DNA from: Akkermansia muciniphila
Lineage (GTDB): Bacteria > Verrucomicrobiota > Verrucomicrobiia > Verrucomicrobiales > Akkermansiaceae
Assembly: GCA_947624785.1 (NCBI GenBank)
Contig: CANQLV010000007.1
Span: forward strand, 158,271-222,270
DNA length: 64,000 bases
Direction of reading: 5' to 3'
Position numbers and translations under genes: made by a program. A model generated the notes under the pieces. It ran no database searches. It was not told the DNA's origin and saw nothing but the letters and a program-made list of their open reading frames with translations. Shown here piece after piece: positions 35,911 through 45,819 of this stretch (position 1 is its first letter; each line of letters begins with the position of its first letter).

Positions 35911-37131
35911 TCAGGCTGTTGCTTTATTATCGGGAAATGATAATAATTGGTTACGGTAATATTCATACTGTTTTCTACGCAGTTCTATTTCCTTTGGCAA
36001 GCCTTCACTGATGGAGGTTGTCAGCATATCAAACTTGTCGAGAATGGAGACAATGCGGCGCTGTTCTTCAATAGGAGGAACAGGTATTTTGATGTTAGCC
36101 AAATCACTGGTATTGACACGTCTAACTTTTGTTCCTGTGATAAAACCTCTTTTCTGCTTTTGAAATTGCTCTGTCTGAAAATAATAAGCAACATATTTCG
36201 GTTCTAAACTATGAGCGTAAAAGCAGGCATCACTGCTAATGGCAATATCTTCATCTCCTAACCATGCAACAGCCTTACATACATCTTCATCATTTTCGCT
36301 TGTGGTTGCAATAATCAAGTCCCCATGTTTCGCTTTGCGTGCTTTCTTCGCAAATTCTTGTGAAACAAAGGTTTTTGTTCTATTTGCATATGTACCATAG
36401 TGAGTGTAGATCTGACCATAATGGATACAGCCAACCCCTGTTTGAGTGAAGTCTTTCTTCTGCAATCCGCTTCCTCTCGTAAATATACCCACTTCTCCTA
36501 ATGGCATAACTACTATATTATTTAACGAATTACCCACCGCCGCATAATTTAACACATTAAAAGAAAATAGCTTATTGCGATAATGCTCATACTGCTTCTT
36601 TCTCGCTGTAAGCTCCGCTGTAAGCTCCGCTGTAAGCTCCGCTGTAAGCTCCGTGAAATTGTCCAGAATACGGACAATTTCACTCTGCACCTCAAGAGGT
36701 GGCAAAGGAATTTCAAACGCTGAATAAACAGAAATCCATAATCTCTTGTGTTCAGAGGAAGTGAATCCTATGTTTCCCATGACATGAAAGAGGTATCTTA
36801 AAATTGTTTTTTTAGGTTTCGCTTTAAGCATTTTCATTGCAGAAGATTTCACCTTAAAAGGGAAATCCACCCATTTGAGTGCTCCTGTGAAATCATCAAA
36901 GATAATAACAGGATTATCTTTTGATGCTTCATAAATGCCATCTGTTTCATCAGTATATCCAAGAATAAAGGATTGTCCTGCTGTAAGTACAGGTGTTTCA
37001 AAATTATCATTATAATCTGTACTATTTACGATGTATTTTGATGGCTGTTCATAGTCGGCTACTTCACCAATAGCAATAAACTCTACACCATTCGGGCAAA
37101 GCTCCTGTATCAGCTCGTCTAGTCTACTCAT
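35911..37131 (-). CDS. hsdS: Type I restriction enzyme specificity subunit HsdS
   Basis: The 406-residue protein has two target-recognition domains (about 15-140 and 205-340), each followed by a conserved helical region ([38 protein letters not shown]). The first helix contains a tandem TAEL repeat (160-176, ending [12 protein letters not shown]). In EcoR124I/II two versus three TAEL copies change the recognition spacer from N6 to N7; three TAEL plus a partial copy are present here. HsdS sets the DNA sequence methylated and restricted. The exact target cannot be read. hsdM ends 30 bp upstream. Confidence 0.95.
   Translation of the reverse strand: MSRLDELIQELCPNGVEFIAIGEVADYEQPSKYIVNSTDYNDNFETPVLTAGQSFILGYTDETDGIYEASKDNPVIIFDDFTGALKWVDFPFKVKSSAMKMLKAKPKKTILRYLFHVMGNIGFTSSEHKRLWISVYSAFEIPLPPLEVQSEIVRILDNFTELTAELTAELTAELTARKKQYEHYRNKLFSFNVLNYAAVGNSLNNIVVMPLGEVGIFTRGSGLQKKDFTQTGVGCIHYGQIYTHYGTYANRTKTFVSQEFAKKARKAKHGDLIIATTSENDEDVCKAVAWLGDEDIAISSDACFYAHSLEPKYVAYYFQTEQFQKQKRGFITGTKVRRVNTSDLANIKIPVPPIEEQRRIVSILDKFDMLTTSISEGLPKEIELRRKQYEYYRNQLLSFPDNKATA
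36605..36652 (-). repeat. 12-bp tandem repeat (4 copies) inside hsdS
   Basis: The unit GCTGTAAGCTCC occurs four times perfectly in a row, encoding Glu-Leu-Thr-Ala per unit on the minus strand. Because the unit is a multiple of three, gain or loss by slippage keeps the frame and changes the helix length between the two recognition domains. Confidence 0.95.
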
Positions 37132-37161
37132 TTTATGTCACCTCCCTTTATCGCTGGCTCA

Positions 37162-38712
<1,551 letters not shown>

Positions 38713-38923
38713 ATTAATTAAAATTATTCTTAATTCAGATTACAAAGTTAAAATATCAACACGTCAGGACTTGATAAACCAACAGAAACCACAAGCTGCC
38801 ATTCCCGGCGCTACGCGTCAAAAATCACTTTTCAACGGATAACCGTTTGAAACCGTTCCGTTTCATCATTCCACTTTTGTCACTGTCATTATTTAGCTTC
38901 GCAATACCTTGCCATTAAACATT
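38713..38923 (-). promoter_or_regulatory. Promoter region of the hsd-prr operon
   Basis: This AT-rich 211-bp spacer upstream of hsdM reads TAACTTTG on the minus strand (38750-38743). It matches the Bacteroidota -7 element TAnnTTTG, 30 nt before the hsdM ATG; a clear TTTG -33 element is not present. An imperfect inverted repeat around 38832-38853 (TTCAACGG ATAA CCGTTTGAA) lies further up and could be an operator or island-end remnant. Confidence 0.45.
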
Positions 38924-39502
38924 TCAATTCAGTTTCTTCCGGTTTATCCGATTATTCCGAATTTCTTCAATGATTCCGGAAAGAGGCTTTCCATACTTGT
39001 CCACTTCACTCTTGGTGAACAGGCTCTTGATCAATTCTCCGGAAACAGGGTCAATGATAAACACGGCGGGAGGACCAAGAACCACATACGGCGCACGGGG
39101 GGAATCCACACACCCCACGATTTTTGCGGCTTCTTCCGGAACCATCTTGAATTTAAACGTTCCCGGGGAATTGCCCGGCACCTGTTTGGTGTCCACCATC
39201 CAAAATATAAATTTCTTCCCGGCGGCATTTTTAAAATTCGCTGTTTTGATGTATTCCCGGGTAAAAATATTGCAATGAGAGCACCAGGAAGAACCGGTCA
39301 GGTAAATTACCAGCGGCAGCTTTTTCTTCATAGCTTCATTACGGAGTTTATCAAAAACGGGGCTGCCCGATTTATTGACTTCAGGTATCCTGTTTTTATT
39401 GGCAAACCCGAAAATGGGAGGACGCTGTTGAGCTATGCCGGCCTGAGGGGCAAACAGCCCTAAAACCGCTGCGGAACAACATAAAAAAAGGAAAGGCCTC
39501 AT
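38924..39502 (-). CDS. Exported thioredoxin-like protein
   Basis: The 192-residue protein starts at MRPFLFLCCSAAVLGLF (39502). This start is chosen because an AGGA site precedes it at good distance and a signal peptide follows (to about AGIAQQ). The thioredoxin-fold segment has the redox pair in GSSWCSHCNIF, after KLPLVIYLTG, and a cis-Pro-like GPPAVFIIDPVSGE. It likely acts on disulfides or as a reductant in the periplasm. Partner unknown. It lies just outside the restriction island and has a normal base composition. Confidence 0.8.
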   Translation of the reverse strand: MRPFLFLCCSAAVLGLFAPQAGIAQQRPPIFGFANKNRIPEVNKSGSPVFDKLRNEAMKKKLPLVIYLTGSSWCSHCNIFTREYIKTANFKNAAGKKFIFWMVDTKQVPGNSPGTFKFKMVPEEAAKIVGCVDSPRAPYVVLGPPAVFIIDPVSGELIKSLFTKSEVDKYGKPLSGIIEEIRNNRINRKKLN

Positions 39503-39647
39503 ACGTGTTCCTACTATAGATACTATCCCGGGATAGTCAAACAGCAAGCATTCCCTTGTTTCCAAGGCAAAAAGAAATGCCCTTTACATGGATCATTACA
39601 GGGCTATTCACTTGCCAAGTCCGGATGAAGCTGTAAGAATCCGCGCC

Positions 39648-39971
39648 ATGAAAAAGCTCCTGATCCGCTCCTGTCTGATTGCCGGGCTGGCCTGGACCGC
39701 TTCCTGCGCCTCCAACAAGGAAACGGCACCTCAGGAACCCGCTCCCGCCCCAGCCGTTCAACCGGAACAAACCGCCGCAGCGGACCGCCCCGCCCCCTGG
39801 GCTCCGGCCCCGGTGAAACCGGCCATTCTTCCGCAGGAGGAGAACGCAGAGTCCGTGCCGGGACCGGCCGTATTGCCTGGCGACTTCCGCCCCGGGCTGC
39901 GCACCCCCCGGCTGCCGGAAACCCTGCTGTATGATCTGGACGGCAAGCTGATCACCCCCTCCGCCCCGTAA
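39648..39971 (+). CDS. Small Pro-rich lipoprotein
   Basis: The 107-residue protein has a lipoprotein signal (MKKLLIRSCLIAGLAWTASC; lipobox TASC with Cys20), then a low-complexity Pro/Ala/Glu region (about 24-70) and a short C-terminal part (PGLRTPRLPETLLYDLDGKLITPSAP). It probably sits in the inner or outer membrane leaflet. No family is recognised. The start at 39648 is fixed by the signal sequence. The RNA methyltransferase gene follows after 20 bp and may be co-transcribed. Confidence 0.75.
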   Translation: MKKLLIRSCLIAGLAWTASCASNKETAPQEPAPAPAVQPEQTAAADRPAPWAPAPVKPAILPQEENAESVPGPAVLPGDFRPGLRTPRLPETLLYDLDGKLITPSAP

Positions 39972-39991
39972 CCCTTTTCTTTTCCTTCACC

Positions 39992-41215
39992 ATGACTGCG
40001 ACCATTCCCAAGGGCTTCCACCCGGAACCTTTTTCCTACCATCAGGAGCTTGAACTGGACATTGACGCCCTTTCCAATGCGGGCGACGGCATCGGCCGTG
40101 TGGACGGCTGGGTGGTTTTCGTCCCCTTCGCCCTGCCGGGAGACCGCGTGAAGGCCCGCGTCTGGCGCAACGACAAGAATTATTCCTCCGCGGACCTGGT
40201 GGAAGTGCTTCACCCCAGCCCGGACCGCGTGGAACCCGGCTGCCGCCTGTTCGGCACCTGCGGCGGATGCCAGTACCAGCATTTTTCCTACGACCGCCAG
40301 CTTCTCTGGAAAACCCGGCAGGTAGCGGATCTGCTCCGCTTGCAGGCAGGGCTGGAACTGCCTGTTAATCCGGCCATAGCCTCTCCCCGCCAATATCATT
40401 ACCGCTCCAAGATTACGCCCCACTTTGACAAACCGAAGGAAGGAGGCAAGCCGGCCATCGGTTTTCTGAAAGCAGGCTCCAGAAGGGATGTGGTGGACGT
40501 GCCGCAATGCCCGATTGCCATGGAGTGCATCAATGAAGCGCTGCCCCTGGCACGCAAAAGCGTTTACCAGGCCGCGGCCCGGTTCAAGCGGGGAGCTACC
40601 ATCCTGCTCCGCGCCTCGGAAGGAACCGTCATCACCAATAACAACGCCGTAGCCTGTGAACGGGTGGGTGATTTGGAATTCCATTTTCTGGCGGGAGACT
40701 TTTTCCAGAACAATCCTTTCATTCTTCCGCTTTTTACGGATTATGTGGCCCAACAGGCGAGTATGAACGGGGAGGAATTCCTGGTGGACGCCTATTGCGG
40801 TTCCGGCCTGTTCGCCCTGAGCCTGGCGAAGAAATTTAAAAAAGTGCTGGGCGTGGAAGTCAGCGAGACTTCCGCGGACTGGGCGCGCAGCAATGCCCGG
40901 AGCAACGGGATTGAACACGCGGAATTCCTGGCGGCAGACGCCGGGGCCATTTTCGCCCAGGTGGATTTCCCCGCGGAAAAAACCGCCGTGGTGATCGACC
41001 CGCCCCGCAAGGGATGCAGCATGGAGTTCCTGACCCAGTTATTCGCCTTCGGCCCCGGAAAGGTCGTTTACGTTTCCTGCAATCCCGCCACCCAGATACG
41101 GGACCTGGCGGAATTTGACAAGGCCGGGTACGCCGTTACCGCCGTCCAGCCCTTTGACCTGTTCCCCCAGACCAAACATCTGGAATGCGTGGTCACCCTG
41201 AAAAAGAACATCTGA
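39992..41215 (+). CDS. 23S rRNA / tRNA (uracil-5-)-methyltransferase, RlmD/TrmA family
   Basis: The 407-residue class I SAM RNA methyltransferase has an N-terminal TRAM-like OB domain (about 15-75; DIDALSNAGDGIGRVDGWVVFVPFALPGDRV) and Fe-S cysteines Cys84, Cys90, Cys93 plus the Cys in VDVPQCPI. SAM motif VDAYCGSGLFAL and DPPRKG are present, and the catalytic Cys is in YVSCNPAT. The family methylates U1939 or U747 of 23S rRNA or U54 of tRNA; which one cannot be told. miaB follows 8 bp later, so the two RNA-modifying genes likely share a transcript. Confidence 0.9.
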   Translation: MTATIPKGFHPEPFSYHQELELDIDALSNAGDGIGRVDGWVVFVPFALPGDRVKARVWRNDKNYSSADLVEVLHPSPDRVEPGCRLFGTCGGCQYQHFSYDRQLLWKTRQVADLLRLQAGLELPVNPAIASPRQYHYRSKITPHFDKPKEGGKPAIGFLKAGSRRDVVDVPQCPIAMECINEALPLARKSVYQAAARFKRGATILLRASEGTVITNNNAVACERVGDLEFHFLAGDFFQNNPFILPLFTDYVAQQASMNGEEFLVDAYCGSGLFALSLAKKFKKVLGVEVSETSADWARSNARSNGIEHAEFLAADAGAIFAQVDFPAEKTAVVIDPPRKGCSMEFLTQLFAFGPGKVVYVSCNPATQIRDLAEFDKAGYAVTAVQPFDLFPQTKHLECVVTLKKNI

Positions 41216-41223
41216 TTTTCCCC

Positions 41224-42600
41224 ATGCCCAAGCTTTACATCAAAACTTACGGCTGCCAGATGAACGAGCGGGACTCCGAGCAGGTGGCCCGCATGTTCGT
41301 GCAGAAGGGCTATACCATGACGGACCGCGAGGATGAGGCGGACGTCATCCTGTTCAATTCCTGTTCCATCCGGGAGCAGGCGGAACAGAAGGCACTGGGG
41401 AAGATGGGCCTGCTGGCCAAGCAGCAGCGGCACCGGCCGCACGTGGTGTACGGCATGATGGGCTGCATGGCCCAGAGCAGGAAGGATGAGTTGTTCAAGG
41501 AACTGCCGCGCCTGGACCTGGTGATCGGCACCCAGAAGTACCACCGCGTGTTTGAGCATGTGGACGGCATTCTGCGCGCGCGCCAGGAACGCCGCATGGA
41601 TGAATTGCAGACCGCTTTTTCAGGCACTCACGTGTGCGACGTGGCGGATGAGGAGGATTCCCAGAACCGCATCCGGGACCACCTGAATCCCGGCGCGCGC
41701 TCCACGGCGTATGTCTCCATCATGCAGGGGTGTGAAATGAAGTGCGCCTACTGCATCGTCCCCTACACCCGCGGCAAGGAACGCAGCCGCCCCCTCCGGG
41801 ACGTGGTGGACGAGGTGAAGATGCTGGTGGACGCCGGCGTGAAGGAAGTAACCCTGCTGGGCCAGATCGTCAACAGGTACGGCAGGCAGATGGAAACGAC
41901 GGACGGCAAGGGCGGCTTCGTTCAATTGCTGGAAGCCGTGCATGAGGTGGAAGGCCTCCGGCGCATCCGCTTCGTTTCCCCCCATCCCATCGGCTTCCGG
42001 CAGGATCTGGTGCAGGCATTCACCTACCTGCCCAAGCTGTGCAGCCACATCCATTTCCCCATGCAGAGCGGCAGCGACCGCATCCTGAAAATGATGCGCA
42101 GGCCGTACAGGAATGAAACCTATCTGGACCTTTGCGCCCGGATGAAGCAGGCGCGCCCGGATTTGTCCATCACCACGGACATCATCGTGGGCTTCCCCGG
42201 AGAAACGGAGGAAGACTACCTGCTGACCCGGCAGGCCGTGGAACGGGTCCAGTTTGACAACGCTTTCATTTTCCGCTACTCCCCGCGCCGCGGCACGCCC
42301 GCCGCCGCCATGGAGGAACAGATTCCGGAGGAAGTGAAGGAAGCGCGCAACCAGGACCTGCTGGCCGTGGTCAATGAAATCGCCATCCGGAAAAACCGGG
42401 AACTGGTCGGCACCGTTCAGGAAGTCCTGCTGGAAGGACCGTCCAAAACAAATGAAGCGCGCCTCTCCGGACGCACCTCCCAGAACAAACCCGTGATGGT
42501 GGATGCCGCCCCTGACCTGACGGGAGAGCTTCTGCCCATCCGCATTGAGGAAAGCACGGGGTTCACCCTGTACGGCGTCCCATGCCCTTCCAGGGGATGA
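41224..42600 (+). CDS. miaB: tRNA-2-methylthio-N6-dimethylallyladenosine synthase
   Basis: The 458-residue radical SAM methylthiotransferase adds the methylthio group at tRNA A37. Auxiliary cluster ligands are Cys11 (YGCQMNERDS), Cys47 and Cys81; radical SAM cysteines are Cys170, Cys174 and Cys177 (GCEMKCAYC). VPYTRGKERSRP and a C-terminal TRAM domain (GTVQEVLLEGPSK...) complete the family pattern. The last 38 bp overlap the end of comEC, read in the opposite direction. Confidence 0.94.
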   Translation: MPKLYIKTYGCQMNERDSEQVARMFVQKGYTMTDREDEADVILFNSCSIREQAEQKALGKMGLLAKQQRHRPHVVYGMMGCMAQSRKDELFKELPRLDLVIGTQKYHRVFEHVDGILRARQERRMDELQTAFSGTHVCDVADEEDSQNRIRDHLNPGARSTAYVSIMQGCEMKCAYCIVPYTRGKERSRPLRDVVDEVKMLVDAGVKEVTLLGQIVNRYGRQMETTDGKGGFVQLLEAVHEVEGLRRIRFVSPHPIGFRQDLVQAFTYLPKLCSHIHFPMQSGSDRILKMMRRPYRNETYLDLCARMKQARPDLSITTDIIVGFPGETEEDYLLTRQAVERVQFDNAFIFRYSPRRGTPAAAMEEQIPEEVKEARNQDLLAVVNEIAIRKNRELVGTVQEVLLEGPSKTNEARLSGRTSQNKPVMVDAAPDLTGELLPIRIEESTGFTLYGVPCPSRG

Positions 42601-44674
42601 TTTGCACGCCTTTCTCTTCCACCCGCAAATAAATGGCTCCGGTTTCCGGGAGACGGTACACGGCTGTTCCCTCCGGCACGGGGCATTCATGCTCCGTGGT
42701 GAAAATGACCGCGCGGGCGCCCGTGGCCCTGATCCATTCGGCGCTGTCCACCGGATCGCGCGGATGGTGCCCGATGACCAGCACATCCGCCCGCGGCGCT
42801 ATTGCCGCCCGCGCCAGGGAGGAAAACCCGGCATTCCCTATCATCAGGACGAACCGCCCGCGGCATTTCCACGCCAGCACCCGGTTCCGGTCCTGATGGA
42901 TTCCCGTGGACAACGGCACAGGAAAATCTTCCAGAACAAGTTCATTTCCAAGGCGGAACCTCCATTGCCGAACGGGACATTCCGCATCCGCTGCGCCCCA
43001 GTTCCGGATTCCGGGATATTCCTTCGCCAGCGCTTCCACTCCGGCGCGCTCCGCCCTGCCGTTTCCGGAAGCCAGTACGCCGGAAGGCCGGATACTGCGC
43101 GCCTTCAACACGGGAAGGAGGGTGTACCGGACCGCGTTTTCCGTTCCTGCGGCCACGACCAGCGCGGGATTGGAGATGACCGAGGACCAGGCGTCCTTCT
43201 GCAGCGGAACGATAACGGCTTCATTTTCCCCGGCAGGCGGCGCGGAAGAAAGATAGCTGCACGGCAGGGAAGCCACTCCCCCCGCCACCGCCAGCATGGC
43301 GGAGGCCAGCCAGGAAGCCGCCGTATTGCAAGCGCATGACATCCACGGGCACCATGCGAACACCAGCCCGAACAGGGAGACGCCCATGAGCGGAAAAACG
43401 AGCACGCTCAAGCACAAATTGGTCAGGGGAGCGTACAGGTTCCAGGTGCCGAAGTGCCATGCCGTCAGGGGAATGGACATCAGCCACGCCCCCACGGAGA
43501 TGAGCAGCGCGCCGCGGCACGCTTTCTCCAGGCGCACCAGGCCTCTTTCCCGCGCATTGTAAATCCGGGAAGGAATGAACGGGTCCGGAGCCCACAGGGG
43601 CCTTTCCCGGCTGCTCCATCCTGCCAGGCAGACAATCACGGCGAAGACGCAGAAGGAAAGCTGGAACCCCGGCTGGAAAACCTGGAGCGGGTCCATCAGG
43701 CAAAGGAGGATGAAAGCCAGCGCCAGAATATTGGACGGATGCCCCTTCCGGCGCAGCACGGACGCCAGCAGCCAGACCGCCGCCATGATGAAGGCCCGCA
43801 GGGCGGAGGCGGACATCCCGGTCACAAACACGTACACCGCCAGCAACGGAATGCAGGCCAGCCGAGCCGCCCGGGGGCGCACGTACAACAGCCTCAGCAT
43901 TCCCAGAACCAGCATGGCCGCCACGCCCACATGCATGCCGCTGACGGCGAACACGTGCATGCAGCCGCTTTCCAGAAACTTCGCCATCGTTTCCGGCCTC
44001 GCGTCCGTCTTGTCCCCCAGCACGGCGGAAACCATCACCTGCCGGGCCTCGTCATCCGGCGGCGCGCCTTTCCTCAGCAGGCCTGCGGCCTCCTCCCGGA
44101 GCCGCAGGGAAAACGCCCGGAGGCGGCTGCGCCAGTCGCCAGGCCCCACCCGGCAGGCGTCATCCAGCCGAATCCCGGCAATAACGCCGTGCAGGTATCC
44201 CCACCGCTCCCGGTCAAAGATGCCGGGGCCGCAGGGGGCCTGGAGCGGATATGTCTCTCCCTCAATCCGGTACCGTTCCCCTACTGCCAGGGGGCATGCC
44301 CCGTCACGGGAGGAAACCGCGTACAGCCACCGGGAGCCATCCGGGCGGAACAGCACGGACTTTCCGGAAACGGCGTCCACGGAACCCTCCATGGCGACGG
44401 TCCTTCCCGCCTCCACGGGAACATTCCCGTATTCCCGGTTATACGCCAGCAGATACATGGCCGCCCACACCGCCAGGGCGACGGCCAGCAGGCTCATGGA
44501 AGGAGTCCGGAACAGGCAGGGCAATAGCGCCCAGCAGAGGCAGAGGCCCCAGAACCAGGGGGAAACGTCCACCGCCGCGCATGCGCCCAGCATGGCGAGA
44601 GCGGGAGCCAGCAGGGGAGCCGCGGCCATGGTCCGTTCCGGCCACGGCCGCCGCAGGTGGCGCTCCTGTTCCAT
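42563..44674 (-). CDS. comEC: ComEC/Rec2-family DNA uptake channel with degenerate C-terminal MBL domain
   Basis: The 703-residue inner-membrane protein resembles the channel that takes single-stranded DNA into the cytoplasm during competence. After two or three N-terminal membrane helices comes an OB-like extracellular domain (DUF4131, about 85-175), then the competence domain with MHVFAVSGMHVGVAAMLVLG and later helices. The C-terminal beta-lactamase-like domain (about 505-690) keeps the fold style (VLVIGHHP near the end) but lacks HxHxDH where THPHADH is expected, reading LASGNGRAER. It overlaps the miaB 3' end. Confidence 0.88.
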   Translation of the reverse strand: MEQERHLRRPWPERTMAAAPLLAPALAMLGACAAVDVSPWFWGLCLCWALLPCLFRTPSMSLLAVALAVWAAMYLLAYNREYGNVPVEAGRTVAMEGSVDAVSGKSVLFRPDGSRWLYAVSSRDGACPLAVGERYRIEGETYPLQAPCGPGIFDRERWGYLHGVIAGIRLDDACRVGPGDWRSRLRAFSLRLREEAAGLLRKGAPPDDEARQVMVSAVLGDKTDARPETMAKFLESGCMHVFAVSGMHVGVAAMLVLGMLRLLYVRPRAARLACIPLLAVYVFVTGMSASALRAFIMAAVWLLASVLRRKGHPSNILALAFILLCLMDPLQVFQPGFQLSFCVFAVIVCLAGWSSRERPLWAPDPFIPSRIYNARERGLVRLEKACRGALLISVGAWLMSIPLTAWHFGTWNLYAPLTNLCLSVLVFPLMGVSLFGLVFAWCPWMSCACNTAASWLASAMLAVAGGVASLPCSYLSSAPPAGENEAVIVPLQKDAWSSVISNPALVVAAGTENAVRYTLLPVLKARSIRPSGVLASGNGRAERAGVEALAKEYPGIRNWGAADAECPVRQWRFRLGNELVLEDFPVPLSTGIHQDRNRVLAWKCRGRFVLMIGNAGFSSLARAAIAPRADVLVIGHHPRDPVDSAEWIRATGARAVIFTTEHECPVPEGTAVYRLPETGAIYLRVEEKGVQIIPWKGMGRRTG

Positions 44675-44686
44675 CCGGGGAAAAAC

Positions 44687-45751
44687 TTACGGCATGGCGT
44701 CCGCGCCATTCCGTTCCAGCGGAAGAACGGAAGGTAGCGGAAGAACGACGTTGGCAGGCAGAGGGGCCTTGCGCTGGAGCACCTTGGGGGCCAGCGCCTC
44801 GCTCGTCTCATAGGCGCCCCGGAACATCTCCAGCTTGGCGTCCAGATTGTCAATGTAATGCAGGGCCACCGCCTCCGGGGTCTTGGGGAACACGGGGGAA
44901 CCGAAGGCCAGTTCCCCGTGGTGGGAGGCGATCAGGTGCAGCAGGTGCATGCGCACGTCCGGCGAGGGGGGGTCCAGCGTTTTCCATGAATCCGCTTCCG
45001 GAAGGGACATGATGCGCTTCCACAGATTGTTGACCAGTTCAATGCCCAGCGGAATGTGGCCCAGCAGTTCCCCGGCTTCCGAATAGGGCATCGTGAAATC
45101 CTCCTTCGGGTAGCAGTTTTCCCACAGCTTCCCGCAGTCATGAAACAGGCATCCGGCCAGCAGGAGGTCGCGGTTCAGCTCCGGATTCGCCTGGCAGACG
45201 GCGGAGGCCGTGCGCATCATTCCCGCCACATGCTCCACCAGTCCGCCGCGGCGGGCGTGATGGTAAGTGCGGGCGGCGGCGGCGCGCTGGAGGCGTTCCC
45301 CGAACTGTTCGATGAATTCAATGCACAGGGCGCGAATGCGCGGATCATTCATGCCCTTGATGAGCACGCAAATCTCCTTCAGGTCCGCTTCCTGCTTCTT
45401 CTTCAAGGTTCCGGACCCGGCCAGGAAGCTTTCCTTCTCCTGTTCGTCCAGCAAACGCACGTCCAGGTCGGAAGCCTCCATGCCGAAGCCTCCCTTGGCC
45501 CACTGGCCGCGCAGGCTCACGAAGCTGCGGAGAGGCAGGGAAGCCAATGTCCGGAACCAGGGCTTGTCCTCCCACACCTTCAGCCCCATCGTCCCTTCCG
45601 CATCGGCAAAAGACACGTCCAGATACGGCTTGTTGCTCTTGGTCATCTTCTGCGCGCACTGGGCGATCTGGGCAAAAACTTCCGCTTCCACCTGGCCCTC
45701 CGCGGCCAGCTTGCCCAACTCCATGAGACTGACTTGTTCCATGCGTGCCAT
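44687..45751 (-). CDS. HD-domain 3'-5' exoribonuclease, YhaM-like
   Basis: A protein of about 354 residues with an N-terminal OB-fold nucleic-acid domain (KMTKSNKPYLDVSFADAEGTMGLKVWED) and an HD phosphohydrolase domain (TYHHARRGGLVEHVAGM; CLFHDCGKL; LIASHHGEL) with the metal histidines and aspartates intact. YhaM trims RNA and DNA from the 3' end. Starts at 45778, 45751 and 45742 are all in frame; I use 45751 (MARMEQ) but cannot decide. Ends 12 bp before the comEC start, so co-transcription is likely. Confidence 0.85.
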   Translation of the reverse strand: MARMEQVSLMELGKLAAEGQVEAEVFAQIAQCAQKMTKSNKPYLDVSFADAEGTMGLKVWEDKPWFRTLASLPLRSFVSLRGQWAKGGFGMEASDLDVRLLDEQEKESFLAGSGTLKKKQEADLKEICVLIKGMNDPRIRALCIEFIEQFGERLQRAAAARTYHHARRGGLVEHVAGMMRTASAVCQANPELNRDLLLAGCLFHDCGKLWENCYPKEDFTMPYSEAGELLGHIPLGIELVNNLWKRIMSLPEADSWKTLDPPSPDVRMHLLHLIASHHGELAFGSPVFPKTPEAVALHYIDNLDAKLEMFRGAYETSEALAPKVLQRKAPLPANVVLPLPSVLPLERNGADAMP

Positions 45752-45819
45752 CTTGCCCCGCTTCCCACCATCCGTCAAGAAAACGCCGGAGGACTGCGAT
45801 GATAAAAAAAGGAAATCGT

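Noticed and set aside
38832..38853. Inverted repeat upstream of hsdM considered as an att site of an integrated island
   Set aside because: No matching repeat was seen near 31.6 kb, no integrase and no tRNA gene flanks the island.
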